DNA from: Bdellovibrionales bacterium
GTDB taxonomy: Bacteria > Bdellovibrionota > Bdellovibrionia > Bdellovibrionales > Bdellovibrionaceae
Length of the DNA: 64,000 nucleotides
Assembly (NCBI GenBank): GCA_018266295.1
Contig: JAFEAQ010000008.1
Location: forward strand, 248,001-312,000
Reading direction: 5' to 3'
Both the position numbers and the translations under genes were made by a program. A model generated the notes under the pieces. The model was not told where the DNA came from and did no database searches. It was given only the letters and a program-made list of their open reading frames with translations. How positions within the stretch are numbered: the stretch's first letter is position 1; each line of letters opens with the position of its first letter. Of this stretch, positions 1 through 8,369 are shown piece by piece.

Positions 1-460
1 CGCCCTCCCGAATGATCGCGAACACGATCATGCCATAGCCGACCCACTGGAGAGCATCTGCCAAGTTAAATGCCGGGCTTGAAAGACTTGGCGAACCGAG
101 AACGATGAAATCGATGACGTAACCATAGATGATTCGATCGGCAACGTTGCCGAGGATACCACCCAATAGGATGGATAAACCCGAACGCAACATAAGACTA
201 CGAATCGGCAGCAAGTATTGCACGATCGCGTAGGAACAAATTAGAAATGCGCCGCCGGTTGAAAGAGACACGATACGAAGAACAGCTGGAAGATCAGAGA
301 ACAGGCCTAGCATTGCACCATGATTGTGGTGCAAGATAAAACTAACTGGACCATGGGTGGACGATCCCGGCATATTTGACGCTGCAACCTTGCTTACACG
401 GTCAATTATCCAGGTTACAATCAGTGGTAGAGTTACAAGGAGCCAGTCACGTTTTCTCAT
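1..460 (-). CDS. lspA: Lipoprotein signal peptidase II (partial, C-terminus outside window)
   Basis: LspA is the inner-membrane aspartyl protease that removes the signal peptide of prolipoproteins after lipidation. I translated the minus strand from the ATG at 458-460 and obtained about 153 residues, open to the window edge. It begins MRKRDWLLV and has hydrophobic segments. The family motifs are present: HNHGAMLG (family NxGAxF), then GGILGNVADRIIYG with the first catalytic Asp, and FNLADA with the second. The last bases of the gene lie beyond position 1. Many predicted lipoproteins in this window would be substrates. It is divergent from dacB with an 80-bp spacer. Identification is firm; the C-terminus is not visible. 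Confidence 0.93.
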   Translation of the reverse strand, partial: MRKRDWLLVTLPLIVTWIIDRVSKVAASNMPGSSTHGPVSFILHHNHGAMLGLFSDLPAVLRIVSLSTGGAFLICSYAIVQYLLPIRSLMLRSGLSILLGGILGNVADRIIYGYVIDFIVLGSPSLSSPAFNLADALQWVGYGMIVFAIIREG

Positions 461-488
461 ATCTTTTCAATGTACCAAGTGATTTTCC

Positions 489-517
489 TTGAGAGCAACT
501 AAGCTCATAGATACCAT
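489..517 (+). promoter_or_regulatory. Predicted sigma70-type promoter of dacB
   Basis: TTGAGA (489-494) and TACCAT (512-517) are separated by exactly 17 bases, about 20 bp ahead of the dacB start at 540. An AGGGAG ribosome-binding site (528-533) follows. The match is by eye to the sigma70 consensus, and the implied leader is short. Confidence 0.45.
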
Positions 518-539
518 TTTTTAGTCCAGGGAGATTTTC

Positions 540-1955
540 ATGAGATATCTGTTTTTTGTTTGTTTTTTAATTCTAGCGCGTCCAGTTCATGCTCAAGAGT
601 CTTCATTCAAGGCGGAGCTTCAAAAAATTATCAAAAAATCCGGTGTTCCCGAGTCTGACCTCGGAATTTACATCACAAGCGGCGAAGGCGAGCATCAAGA
701 GGTCATTTTTGATTTGAACTCAAAAAAGAAAATGATTCCTGCATCCATTTCAAAAGTCGCGACGTCTTCTGCGGTTCTTGAGTACTTCCCCCCTGGATAT
801 AAATTTAAAACTCAACTCGTTTCTGCTGGAACAATTCAAGATAAAACTTTGAAGGGTGATTTGTACCTAAAAGGCGGCGGTGACCCAAGTTTTGTCTCTG
901 AAAACATGTGGTTCCTCGTGAACAACTTCAAACGCAATGAGATTCAAAAAATCGAAGGTGATATCGTTGTCGATGATTCTCTTTTCGATTCAAAACGTTA
1001 CGATTCCAGTCGTCAGCCCGAACGTGTAGATCGTGCCTATGATGCTCCGGTCGGCGCGATGTCGTTTAACTGGAATTCTATCAATATCTTTGTGCGTCCA
1101 GCAGAAAAAGCGGGCGCACCCGCCGTGGTGTTCTTAGATCCTGAAAATGAGTACGTTCGCCTTGTCAACAAAACGACGACAACCAGTAGCGGTGAAAGCA
1201 GTGTTGTCGCGTCTCGTGTTGAAGATAAAAACTTTGGCGGCGATGTGATTCATGTCTCTGGAAAGATCGCTAAAGGCTCGAAGGAAGTCGTCATTTTCAA
1301 AAACATTACACAACCTGATATCTGGTCCGGCTACAATTTGAAATCCTTCCTCGCACAACGTGGAATCACTGTGACTGGAAAGATTCGTATTGGTAAAGCG
1401 CCGCTCAATTCAACAGTCATGGCCGAGGCTGAAAGCAAGGGGATCGAAGGTTCCCTCGCGGATATGAATAAGTTCTCGAATAATTACGTTGCTGAAATGC
1501 TGACAAAGAATCTGGGGACACTCAAAGGCGGGCAAGGAACATTGGACGCAGGCATGGCAATGATCAATGAGCATTTGAAAAAGCTCGGTCTGCCGGAAGA
1601 TCAATATTATTTCCAGAATCCATCGGGGCTGACTCGGGACAATCGCATCAGCGCGTTTGGTATGTGGAAGATCGTGTCGCACTTACGCAATGATCTTAAG
1701 GTCCAGCCGGAATTCTTAACATCGCTCCCAATTGCCGGCATCGACGGGACGCTGAAAAAGAGAATGAAGAATTCTCCTGCAGAACGCTGGGTTCGCGCGA
1801 AGACAGGATTCTTGACGGACGTTGTCAGTCTTACAGGATACGCTGGACGTAGCGACGGTCGAGTTTTCACCTTCACTTTTATCTTCAATGGTACAAAAGA
1901 TGAGGGGAGTGTGCGAAACTTCTATGATCAGATGCTCATCGCTCTGACAAAGTAG
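540..1955 (+). CDS. dacB: D-alanyl-D-alanine carboxypeptidase/endopeptidase (PBP4 type, peptidase S13)
   Basis: Periplasmic penicillin-binding protein that trims or cuts peptidoglycan stem peptides. It has 471 residues, close to PBP4 of E. coli. The signal peptide runs over about the first 19 residues (MRYLFFVCF...VHAQ). The three active-site motifs are seen: SISK with nucleophile S69 and K72, SNN at 313-315, and KTG at 421-423. The long region between the first and second motifs is the insert typical of the S13 family. The start is supported by AGGGAG 7 bases upstream. A lytic transglycosylase follows 31 bp downstream, so the two peptidoglycan hydrolases probably share a transcript. In predatory Bdellovibrio, S13 enzymes are known to help round up prey; whether this copy does so cannot be told from sequence. 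Confidence 0.93.
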   Translation: MRYLFFVCFLILARPVHAQESSFKAELQKIIKKSGVPESDLGIYITSGEGEHQEVIFDLNSKKKMIPASISKVATSSAVLEYFPPGYKFKTQLVSAGTIQDKTLKGDLYLKGGGDPSFVSENMWFLVNNFKRNEIQKIEGDIVVDDSLFDSKRYDSSRQPERVDRAYDAPVGAMSFNWNSINIFVRPAEKAGAPAVVFLDPENEYVRLVNKTTTTSSGESSVVASRVEDKNFGGDVIHVSGKIAKGSKEVVIFKNITQPDIWSGYNLKSFLAQRGITVTGKIRIGKAPLNSTVMAEAESKGIEGSLADMNKFSNNYVAEMLTKNLGTLKGGQGTLDAGMAMINEHLKKLGLPEDQYYFQNPSGLTRDNRISAFGMWKIVSHLRNDLKVQPEFLTSLPIAGIDGTLKKRMKNSPAERWVRAKTGFLTDVVSLTGYAGRSDGRVFTFTFIFNGTKDEGSVRNFYDQMLIALTK

Positions 1956-1986
1956 TTTTTGACGGCAAAGCCATGGAGGGTCTTGC

Positions 1987-3450
1987 TTGAAAGCCTTGGT
2001 GACAGCTCTTGTTCTGATTTTAGCAGTATCTTCCACGAGTCATGCTTTCGATTTCTTTGGGATGTTCTCCAACGAGCCTGCTGTCAAAGATGAAGATGCC
2101 GCGGCTGAAAGCACGACGCCGGACGAAGACAAAGTCAGCACACTTGATGAAGATACTCCAGTCGTACAGACGGATGTTGCCGGCGGAAAAACTCTGACAG
2201 GAACACGTCCTTTCCGCGCGCCGGATTATAGCGGCCAAGATAAAGCTCTCGGTTATAGCGCAGACGCCTTTGCGACACCTAAGGGCATGGAGCGCCAGCT
2301 TGCTTTCTGGATTGATATCTATTCAAAGTACACCACAGATCAAGGCTTGATTCACGATACGGAAAACTTGGATATCGTGTATGCCGAAATCGACTTCAAA
2401 GACATCGTGAATGATGAATCACTAAGCGCTCGCCAGAAAGAAAAGAAAAAGAAGAAGATGGTCGACGATAAGAAAAAAGAGATCGTCGATATCCTGCATA
2501 AGCTTGATAAGTTGGATTCGCCTGAGGGCTTGAGTGAAAGTGAAAAGCGTATTTGGGATTTTTATAAGAACGACAATGAGCCGCATAAATTCCGCGAGGC
2601 TTCTCACAAATCCCGTATTCGTTTCCAACTGGGGCAAAAAGACCGCATGCAAGCCGCGATCTTCTTTTCAGGCCGCTATCTTGAGAACATGGAAAAGATT
2701 TTCCGTGAAGCCGGATTGCCGATTGAGCTGACTCGCTTGGTATTCGTAGAAAGTTCATTCAACGTTCTGGCGCGCTCAAAAGTGGGTGCAAGTGGTTTGT
2801 GGCAGATCATGCGTTACACCGCTCGCCCTTACAGAATGATTAACGATGCAGTTGATCAGAGAAATCATCCGATGGCGGCGACGAAGCTCGCGTCTCGTCT
2901 GATGCGTGATAACTATAATATGTTGAAGGCATGGCCTCTGGCGATGACAGGATATAATCACGGTCCAACAGGCGTTCGTAAGATGACTGAGAAATATAAA
3001 ACGCGTGATCTTGCCGAACTGATTCAAAACGTAAGATCCCGCCGCAGTTTTGGTTTTGCATCGAGAAATTTTTACGCATGCTTCCTCGCCGTTCTTGAGG
3101 TGGAGAGAAATGCTCCGAAATATTTCCCGAAAGTTGCTTGGTCTCAACCACTGGACCTCGAAGAAATTAAACTTCCAGTCTCAATTAAATATAGAGATTT
3201 GCTGACTTGGTTTGACGGCAATGACGAGAAGGCCGAGGTCTTCAATCCTCATATCTCACGTCAGGCAAGACGTGGTAGCATTTCGATCCCAGCTAAGACA
3301 TTAATTTCTATTCCTAAAGATCGCTACAACCAAGCGCTCATCAGTTTAGCGCGCGGCGAGTTTAAATATGCGGCGAACATGGGCCCTGAAATCAAAGCTC
3401 CAGAGGAGACAAAAGGTCCTGAGATTAAAGCTTCTGACCCCGCAAAATAA
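1987..3450 (+). CDS. Membrane-bound lytic murein transglycosylase (MltD-like, SLT domain)
   Basis: A lytic transglycosylase cleaves the glycan backbone of peptidoglycan, leaving 1,6-anhydro-muramic ends. The 487-residue product starts at TTG, supported by GGAGGG six bases upstream. A signal peptide (MKALVTALVL...SHAF) leads into an acidic low-complexity stretch and then a Lys-rich helical region (around 130-180). The SLT domain has VFVESSFN with the likely catalytic E255, then VGASGLWQIM and MTGYNHGPTGV. The C-terminal part has a weak LysM-like region and ends with two near repeats of GPEIKA. There are no clear LysM repeats as in classic MltD. Coupled to dacB upstream. Confidence 0.85.
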   Translation: MKALVTALVLILAVSSTSHAFDFFGMFSNEPAVKDEDAAAESTTPDEDKVSTLDEDTPVVQTDVAGGKTLTGTRPFRAPDYSGQDKALGYSADAFATPKGMERQLAFWIDIYSKYTTDQGLIHDTENLDIVYAEIDFKDIVNDESLSARQKEKKKKKMVDDKKKEIVDILHKLDKLDSPEGLSESEKRIWDFYKNDNEPHKFREASHKSRIRFQLGQKDRMQAAIFFSGRYLENMEKIFREAGLPIELTRLVFVESSFNVLARSKVGASGLWQIMRYTARPYRMINDAVDQRNHPMAATKLASRLMRDNYNMLKAWPLAMTGYNHGPTGVRKMTEKYKTRDLAELIQNVRSRRSFGFASRNFYACFLAVLEVERNAPKYFPKVAWSQPLDLEEIKLPVSIKYRDLLTWFDGNDEKAEVFNPHISRQARRGSISIPAKTLISIPKDRYNQALISLARGEFKYAANMGPEIKAPEETKGPEIKASDPAK

Positions 3451-3536
3451 ACCGGGACAGAGCGCTCTCAGCTAGGGGACAGATTTCCATAAACTGGACT
3501 AGTGAATCGCTCCCATCGAGATGAAAATTAAAAGAT

Positions 3537-5084
3537 ATGGGAAAAAGTAAAAGTACTTTAGTATTCCTCGGTATTTGCGCATTCGCTTTGGTCGTTTCAT
3601 CTTTAATCTACTTCCAATACTCCCAGCGAAATGAAACCGGCGCAGACTTATCAAGTACTGCCGCTGCAACCACGCCCTCTTCAAATTATCGTGGTCCTTT
3701 GGATGATTGCCTTCAGAACGCTGTCCTTTACGGGCGGGCCAATCACTTAGCGGCTGATTGTACGACCAACTACGTGCACTTCTATCCGGATAATATGAAT
3801 CCACGTATGGCTGAAAGCACCAACGGGGAACTGCGTATTGGTTCTTTTAATCTTTTCCATTTGGGTGACAATCAATCTTCGATGAAGCATTACGGGCTTG
3901 TCGCAAAGATCATGAATCAATGGGACGTCGTTGGTGCTCAAGAGATGATGCCACTGCCTGGTGATTGGGCGACGGCAAATCAAAAGATCTACGAACTTCT
4001 TTCCGACGGCAATGGTAAAATGGTGACATTCCCATACGATAACTGGTCCGTTGCAATGCCGGGCTATTTGCGTTTGTTGATGGAGCTGCAAGCTTTAGAT
4101 CCAAGCTGGGCTGTGATTCTTCAGCCGGTGCCTGAGGGCGAAGGCAGCAGCGGAGAGATGGCGGGATTCTATTACCGCTCTAAAAGAGTGCGCTTAAAAG
4201 ACTGGGGATATTGCCCATCAGATCGCGCGGTTGATATCAAAACAAATAACCAAGTTGGCAATTTCGCCTGCCTATTGCAAATACCGAACGATCAACGCCG
4301 TTTGATGTCGCGTGTGGCATTCACAGCGTACTTCCAAGCGGGCAAGTTTGACTTTGTGGGGGTAACCACTCATGTCAGATTCCGTGCCGCTGATGCAGAA
4401 GCAGATTTAAAAGAGCAAACGGACGACATTTGTAGCTTCCACGAAAACGCAGCGAAATGTAAACCGGCAAAAGATGAAGTCGGTCGTTTCTTCGAAGTGG
4501 CGGCGATTGTAAATCAGTTTAAAGATATCAAACAGATCACAGGCGATAACGATATTATCTTTACCGGCGATTTCAACTTACAAGACGATCCAAAAAGCAA
4601 AGCTCTTTGGGAATCTGCTTTGAAGCCGGCTCCGGGATTTGTTGTGACTCAAACCGGTTTGACGACTTTGAGTATCAAGGGCTCAAAGTTGATCAGCAAC
4701 TACGATCACTTTATTTTAGATCCGAAGGCGACATCGGAGTGTGATATTCAAAGCATTCGTCCTTTTGACTTTACGACTGCAGATACAAGCTCCGACCCGG
4801 TTATGAGAGAGATCGCAAAATTCCTCAGTCCTTCGATGCAGCAGATGTATCTTGAGGATGCACAAAACGCGATTGCGACTTTGACAAAATACCAAGCCGG
4901 CCGCGGTAATACCGGCGGCAGTGTCCGTCCTCTGAGCGATAAAGAAAAAGCGGACATAGTTCGCAGCTATACTGAGGCCGTTCAGCGTATGAAGGCCAAT
5001 AAATACGGTGCATTGATGGAGCTGATCAGCGATCACGTTCCAATCGAAATGCGTTGCCGCATTCCACTGCGTGATGATGATTAG
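3537..5084 (+). CDS. Endonuclease/exonuclease/phosphatase (EEP, DNase I-like) family protein, exported
   Basis: 515 residues. An N-terminal membrane anchor or signal (about 8-26, LVFLGICAFALVVSSLIYF) shows export. The EEP fold motifs appear in order: GSFNLFHLG (metal/Asn strand), VGAQEMM (catalytic Glu), GDFNLQDDP (Asp-x-Asn), NYDHFIL, and SDHVPIE near the C-terminus (catalytic Asp-His pair). EEP proteins cleave phosphodiesters in DNA, RNA or phospholipids, so nuclease and phospholipase are both possible. Only 7 bases separate it from the next gene, a c-heme-motif lipoprotein, which is followed after 2 bases by a TIGR02147 gene, so all three are likely one operon. A role in digesting prey nucleic acid is an inference. 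Confidence 0.8.
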   Translation: MGKSKSTLVFLGICAFALVVSSLIYFQYSQRNETGADLSSTAAATTPSSNYRGPLDDCLQNAVLYGRANHLAADCTTNYVHFYPDNMNPRMAESTNGELRIGSFNLFHLGDNQSSMKHYGLVAKIMNQWDVVGAQEMMPLPGDWATANQKIYELLSDGNGKMVTFPYDNWSVAMPGYLRLLMELQALDPSWAVILQPVPEGEGSSGEMAGFYYRSKRVRLKDWGYCPSDRAVDIKTNNQVGNFACLLQIPNDQRRLMSRVAFTAYFQAGKFDFVGVTTHVRFRAADAEADLKEQTDDICSFHENAAKCKPAKDEVGRFFEVAAIVNQFKDIKQITGDNDIIFTGDFNLQDDPKSKALWESALKPAPGFVVTQTGLTTLSIKGSKLISNYDHFILDPKATSECDIQSIRPFDFTTADTSSDPVMREIAKFLSPSMQQMYLEDAQNAIATLTKYQAGRGNTGGSVRPLSDKEKADIVRSYTEAVQRMKANKYGALMELISDHVPIEMRCRIPLRDDD

Positions 5085-5091
5085 GAGTTAT

Positions 5092-6798
5092 ATGAAAGCA
5101 AAGTTTTTAATAACACTCGGAAGTGGTTTGGTTTTGGCTGCGGGCTTCACAGCATGCACGCAAACTGAGAAAACTCCAATGACGACGGAATCCGTGCGCG
5201 CACCTGCAGGGATTCAAGATGATGCCGCTCGCTTGGTTTATGTGACTTACGGAAAAGACGGCAAAGCGAATCGCGAAGAGATCACAGCCGCTCGCTGGCT
5301 CGGGCAGAACGGTGGATTCAGTGCCGGTGGCCGTGAGGACTATCTCCTTAAAATTTACTACTCAAACACTCGCGAAACTTCGTTGAAGGGCCTTCGCCAC
5401 GCGTCTTGCTTCTTTGGTGATGCAGCGAGTGTGGCAAAAGAGTTCTTCCCGGCAGGAAACACGGCGGCCGAGATTCGCAACTTGCGTACGGCGGTTCCTG
5501 AAGTGAAGGCAAGTTCTGACGGCCGTATGCTCGGTATCGCTTTTGATCATAATGCCAAAGGCCGTGTCAGCTTTCGCTTAGCTCATTGCGAATCCGGTAA
5601 ATCAACAATCTCTGACAGCATCATTTCAAACTGGGCGGACGGCAAACCATCTAAAAAAGTCAGTGATATGAAAGCGACAAAAAAGAGAACTGTTGCCGGC
5701 AATCAGCGTGACGACGGTTTCCAGATCTTCGATGATACTCCATTCTCAGAAGATCTACCGCTTTTCAAGTTGCGCGCAGACTACGACAAAGCTCCTCAGC
5801 GTCCGGATGCGAAACCTTGGGCAGGATTGGATTTGAAAGATCCAAAGCAGGCGTTGAAATTCACTTTGTTGGTTCAAAAATATTTCTATGAAAATATGGC
5901 GAATCAAAATCCGCGCAATGCGAACTACAACTTCATTGCACAAAACAATAAGAACCGTTTCTGGTGCCATATGCCTTGGATGCATGTTGGTCCTAATGGC
6001 CGCGAAGCGATTCATGGAATGACAAAAGAGCGCGACTTGATTCCGTCGATGCTGATTCCGACATATAAGAACGCAACTCCGGGTTCTGATTGGGGTGTAG
6101 CGTACTTCAATAACACCGGCTGTAATTCGATTGAACAGGTTTTTGGTACATCGACAAATCCAAAGCGTGATCCAAACTTCATGGGTGGTAAGTTCGGCGA
6201 TGGAACTGTGATCATTAAGATGCTCTTCACAACGGCGGACTTCCCCGAAGTTAAAGGTGCTTACACTTGGCGCGCGACGGTCAGCGGCCCTGGAGAGACA
6301 GAGCGTAAATTGCAAAACGTCCGTCATATCCAAATGGATATCGCGGTCAAAGATTACTCTTTGAAAGGCACGAGCCCGGCTTTAGAAAACTGGGTGATGG
6401 CGGGCTTCTACTACGATCCTAATTATGACTTCGACAAAGAGCTGCGCACAGTGCTCGGTGAAGAAAACCCACTGAAGAGCATTCCAAATGTTCCGAAGGA
6501 ACTCTTTAAAATGCGTCCAATGGGTGTTCAAACGGGATTTGATTCTCCGGATAAGGGCGAGTCTATTATCTTCCCGGGTGCTTACGCCAACGGCTCCGGC
6601 GGTCGCTTGAACGGTCCTGCAGATAACCCGAAGACCAGCTGCTTAGGCTGTCATGGAGCTGCGGGAACGGGTGCGAAGATGATCCCTGGATTCCTTTCTA
6701 TGAGAATGTTTGAACCCTACAAGGGCAATACTGTTCTGGATTTCAACCAGCAGTTTGCTTTGGCGAAGGAAAATTTCGAAACGGATATGCAGCAATAG
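5092..6798 (+). CDS. Lipoprotein with a C-terminal c-type heme motif, function unknown
   Basis: About 568 residues from the ATG at 5092. I prefer this start to the GTG at 5071 because AGGAG (5083-5087) sits just ahead and it gives a clean lipoprotein signal ending AAGFTAC. A single CLGCH motif (C517-C520-H521) near the C-terminus is the covalent heme-c attachment pattern, in a context (TSCLGCHGAAG) like those of small cytochromes. The rest is recognised only as a large soluble domain. It sits between a secreted EEP enzyme and a TIGR02147 gene, with 7-bp and 2-bp spacings, which implies co-expression. One heme could serve electron transfer or a peroxidase-like role. Whether heme is really bound is not shown. 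Confidence 0.72.
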   Translation: MKAKFLITLGSGLVLAAGFTACTQTEKTPMTTESVRAPAGIQDDAARLVYVTYGKDGKANREEITAARWLGQNGGFSAGGREDYLLKIYYSNTRETSLKGLRHASCFFGDAASVAKEFFPAGNTAAEIRNLRTAVPEVKASSDGRMLGIAFDHNAKGRVSFRLAHCESGKSTISDSIISNWADGKPSKKVSDMKATKKRTVAGNQRDDGFQIFDDTPFSEDLPLFKLRADYDKAPQRPDAKPWAGLDLKDPKQALKFTLLVQKYFYENMANQNPRNANYNFIAQNNKNRFWCHMPWMHVGPNGREAIHGMTKERDLIPSMLIPTYKNATPGSDWGVAYFNNTGCNSIEQVFGTSTNPKRDPNFMGGKFGDGTVIIKMLFTTADFPEVKGAYTWRATVSGPGETERKLQNVRHIQMDIAVKDYSLKGTSPALENWVMAGFYYDPNYDFDKELRTVLGEENPLKSIPNVPKELFKMRPMGVQTGFDSPDKGESIIFPGAYANGSGGRLNGPADNPKTSCLGCHGAAGTGAKMIPGFLSMRMFEPYKGNTVLDFNQQFALAKENFETDMQQ

Positions 6799-6800
6799 TT

Positions 6801-7550
6801 ATGAAGCATCAGATCGTCGGCGTACTTACGAGCATCTTTAATAAGCGAAAGCAGCGAAACCCAAAGTATTCGCTGCGTTCATTTGCAAGGGATCTAGAGA
6901 TCTCTCCGGGGCGCCTGTCACGTATCTTGAACGAAAAGGATGAACCGGGCCCTAAGTTTATCGATGCTATCTTAAAGACAAAGACTCTCGGACCGGCAGA
7001 ACGCGAAGAGATCCAAAAGAGTGTTCAAAACTCCCGTAATCCATTTACTCACATCCGTGATAATGAAGAACTCAGCCTCGACAAAGATGAAATCCAAATC
7101 ATCTGGAGTTGCATGGCGATCTTCAGCCTTTTGAATGCTCACCGCAAAGGCTTCTCGGAGCATGTGATCGGCGAGCGCATGGGGCTGAACAAGACTGAGA
7201 CTAAAGAGTGCCTGGCCTTTCTTTTAAAGAATAAAGCTATTAAGCAAACCGCCAACGGAGACTATGTTTCAGCGACTGATAAAGTGATGCTGCCACGAAA
7301 GCAGATGGTGGATTTATACTATTCCCACGTCGATTTCCTTAAAAATACCTTCGCAAGAAGCCAGGAAATCGCCCGCGGCGAGACCCTGTACGGCAACATG
7401 ACAGCGGCTTTGACGGAGGAAAGTGTGAAGAAAGTGAAAAAAATCCTCATAGCCGCCCTGACAAAAATTACCAAGGAAGCCTCCACAGCAGGGGAGAAGC
7501 GGGTCTTCCATATCCTCGCAGAGGTCTTTCCAGTCGATAAGGGCCAATAA
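6801..7550 (+). CDS. TIGR02147 family protein (paralogue 1)
   Basis: 249 residues. The N-terminal 60 residues carry the family signature, with RNPKYSLRSFARDL followed by ISPGRLSRIL, which reads as a helix-turn-helix-like region. The rest is the helical TIGR02147/DUF4423 domain. The family is common in Bdellovibrio and Fibrobacter. The N-terminus suggests a DNA-binding regulator, but function is not established as far as I know. It begins 2 bases after the c-heme lipoprotein stop, so it is part of that operon and may control it. The next gene is a clear paralogue (same length; both keep NPxYSLRSFARDL and SPGRLSRILN). Confidence 0.85.
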   Translation: MKHQIVGVLTSIFNKRKQRNPKYSLRSFARDLEISPGRLSRILNEKDEPGPKFIDAILKTKTLGPAEREEIQKSVQNSRNPFTHIRDNEELSLDKDEIQIIWSCMAIFSLLNAHRKGFSEHVIGERMGLNKTETKECLAFLLKNKAIKQTANGDYVSATDKVMLPRKQMVDLYYSHVDFLKNTFARSQEIARGETLYGNMTAALTEESVKKVKKILIAALTKITKEASTAGEKRVFHILAEVFPVDKGQ

Positions 7551-7553
7551 CTG

Positions 7554-7587
7554 TTTCGTGAAATCGGAAAACACTTTCGTGGTGTTT
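7554..7587. promoter_or_regulatory. Candidate operator: direct repeat TTTCGTG plus inverted repeat AAACAC/GTGTTT
   Basis: TTTCGTG occurs at 7554-7560 and again at 7575-7581, 21 bases apart (two helical turns). The second copy is the spacer of a 6-bp inverted repeat AAACAC (7569-7574) / GTGTTT (7582-7587). The site lies in the 60-bp gap ahead of the second TIGR02147 gene, where a regulator could bind. Confidence 0.35.
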
Positions 7588-7610
7588 CGAACCCGATATA
7601 CACGTTGCCC

Positions 7611-8369
7611 ATGAGTAAACAAAGAGTAGCTTCCATAATCAAAAAGGCTTTCGCAGAACGACAAAAAAAGAACCCGCAATATTCATTGCGATCTTTTGCC
7701 CGTGACTTAGATGTTTCTCCTGGCCGTCTTTCGCGAATTTTGAATGGTAAGGATGAAGCCGGAAATCGTCTAATTTCGGCCGTTCTCAGATCCAAGGTTT
7801 TCACCGAGGAGGAGCATCAAGAGCTCACTCAGTGCCTGAAAGAAATGGAAAATCCATTTACAGGTGAATACCAATATCAAGGTTACGATCTTGATCCACA
7901 AGATGTGGCAGCGGTTTGGCATCACCTCGCGGTTTTCAACCTGATCACGATTCCTGGTGCTGAATGCACTGAAGAAGTGATTGCGAAACGTCTGAACATG
8001 CAAATCGACGACGTGAAGCGCAGTATTGATTTCTTGCTCCGTCAAAATTCAATTCAGAAGCACGAAAACGGTCACTACGTTTCTCACTCTGAGCAAATGT
8101 ACTTCTCACCAAAGCAATTCAACGAGATCTATGAAGCTCATTTGAATTACTTGGTTGAGAATAAAAAAAGAGCCCTCACTGGGGGCTCTGAACAGACATT
8201 CTTTGGCTTAGTAACTGTGACTTTGAGTGATGAGGCCTTCCAGCGTGCGAAGCTCATGCTCAATAAGACCATGGCTAAGATTTGCAAAGAAGACCAGCAA
8301 AGTCCTGATAAAAAAGTCTTCCACGTGAGCGCGCAACTCTTCGCGGTTGACGAAGGCCCTACCACTTAG
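7611..8369 (+). CDS. TIGR02147 family protein (paralogue 2)
   Basis: 252 residues from the ATG at 7611; a TTG two codons earlier is possible, and neither has a strong ribosome-binding site. It has the same architecture as the gene before it: RQKKNPQYSLRSFARDL and SPGRLSRILN at the N-terminus, then a helical domain with FHVSAQLFAVDEG at the end, matching FHILAEVFPVDKG in paralogue 1. This is a tandem duplication that has since diverged. The 60-bp gap holds candidate operator repeats, so it may be transcribed on its own. Its stop codon overlaps the stop of the convergent carboxypeptidase gene by 4 bases. Its coding region contains the terminator of that gene (8163-8189). It probably binds DNA, but this is not proven. 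Confidence 0.85.
   Translation: MSKQRVASIIKKAFAERQKKNPQYSLRSFARDLDVSPGRLSRILNGKDEAGNRLISAVLRSKVFTEEEHQELTQCLKEMENPFTGEYQYQGYDLDPQDVAAVWHHLAVFNLITIPGAECTEEVIAKRLNMQIDDVKRSIDFLLRQNSIQKHENGHYVSHSEQMYFSPKQFNEIYEAHLNYLVENKKRALTGGSEQTFFGLVTVTLSDEAFQRAKLMLNKTMAKICKEDQQSPDKKVFHVSAQLFAVDEGPTT
8163..8189 (-). terminator. Intrinsic terminator of the carboxypeptidase gene, embedded in the opposing CDS
   Basis: Read on the minus strand, AGAGCCC / GGGCTCT form a 7-bp GC-rich stem (8169-8189) with a 7-base loop, followed by seven T residues (8163-8169). It lies about 180 bp past the stop of the minus-strand zinc carboxypeptidase and inside the coding region of the second TIGR02147 gene, where it encodes KKRALTGGSE. 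Confidence 0.75.
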
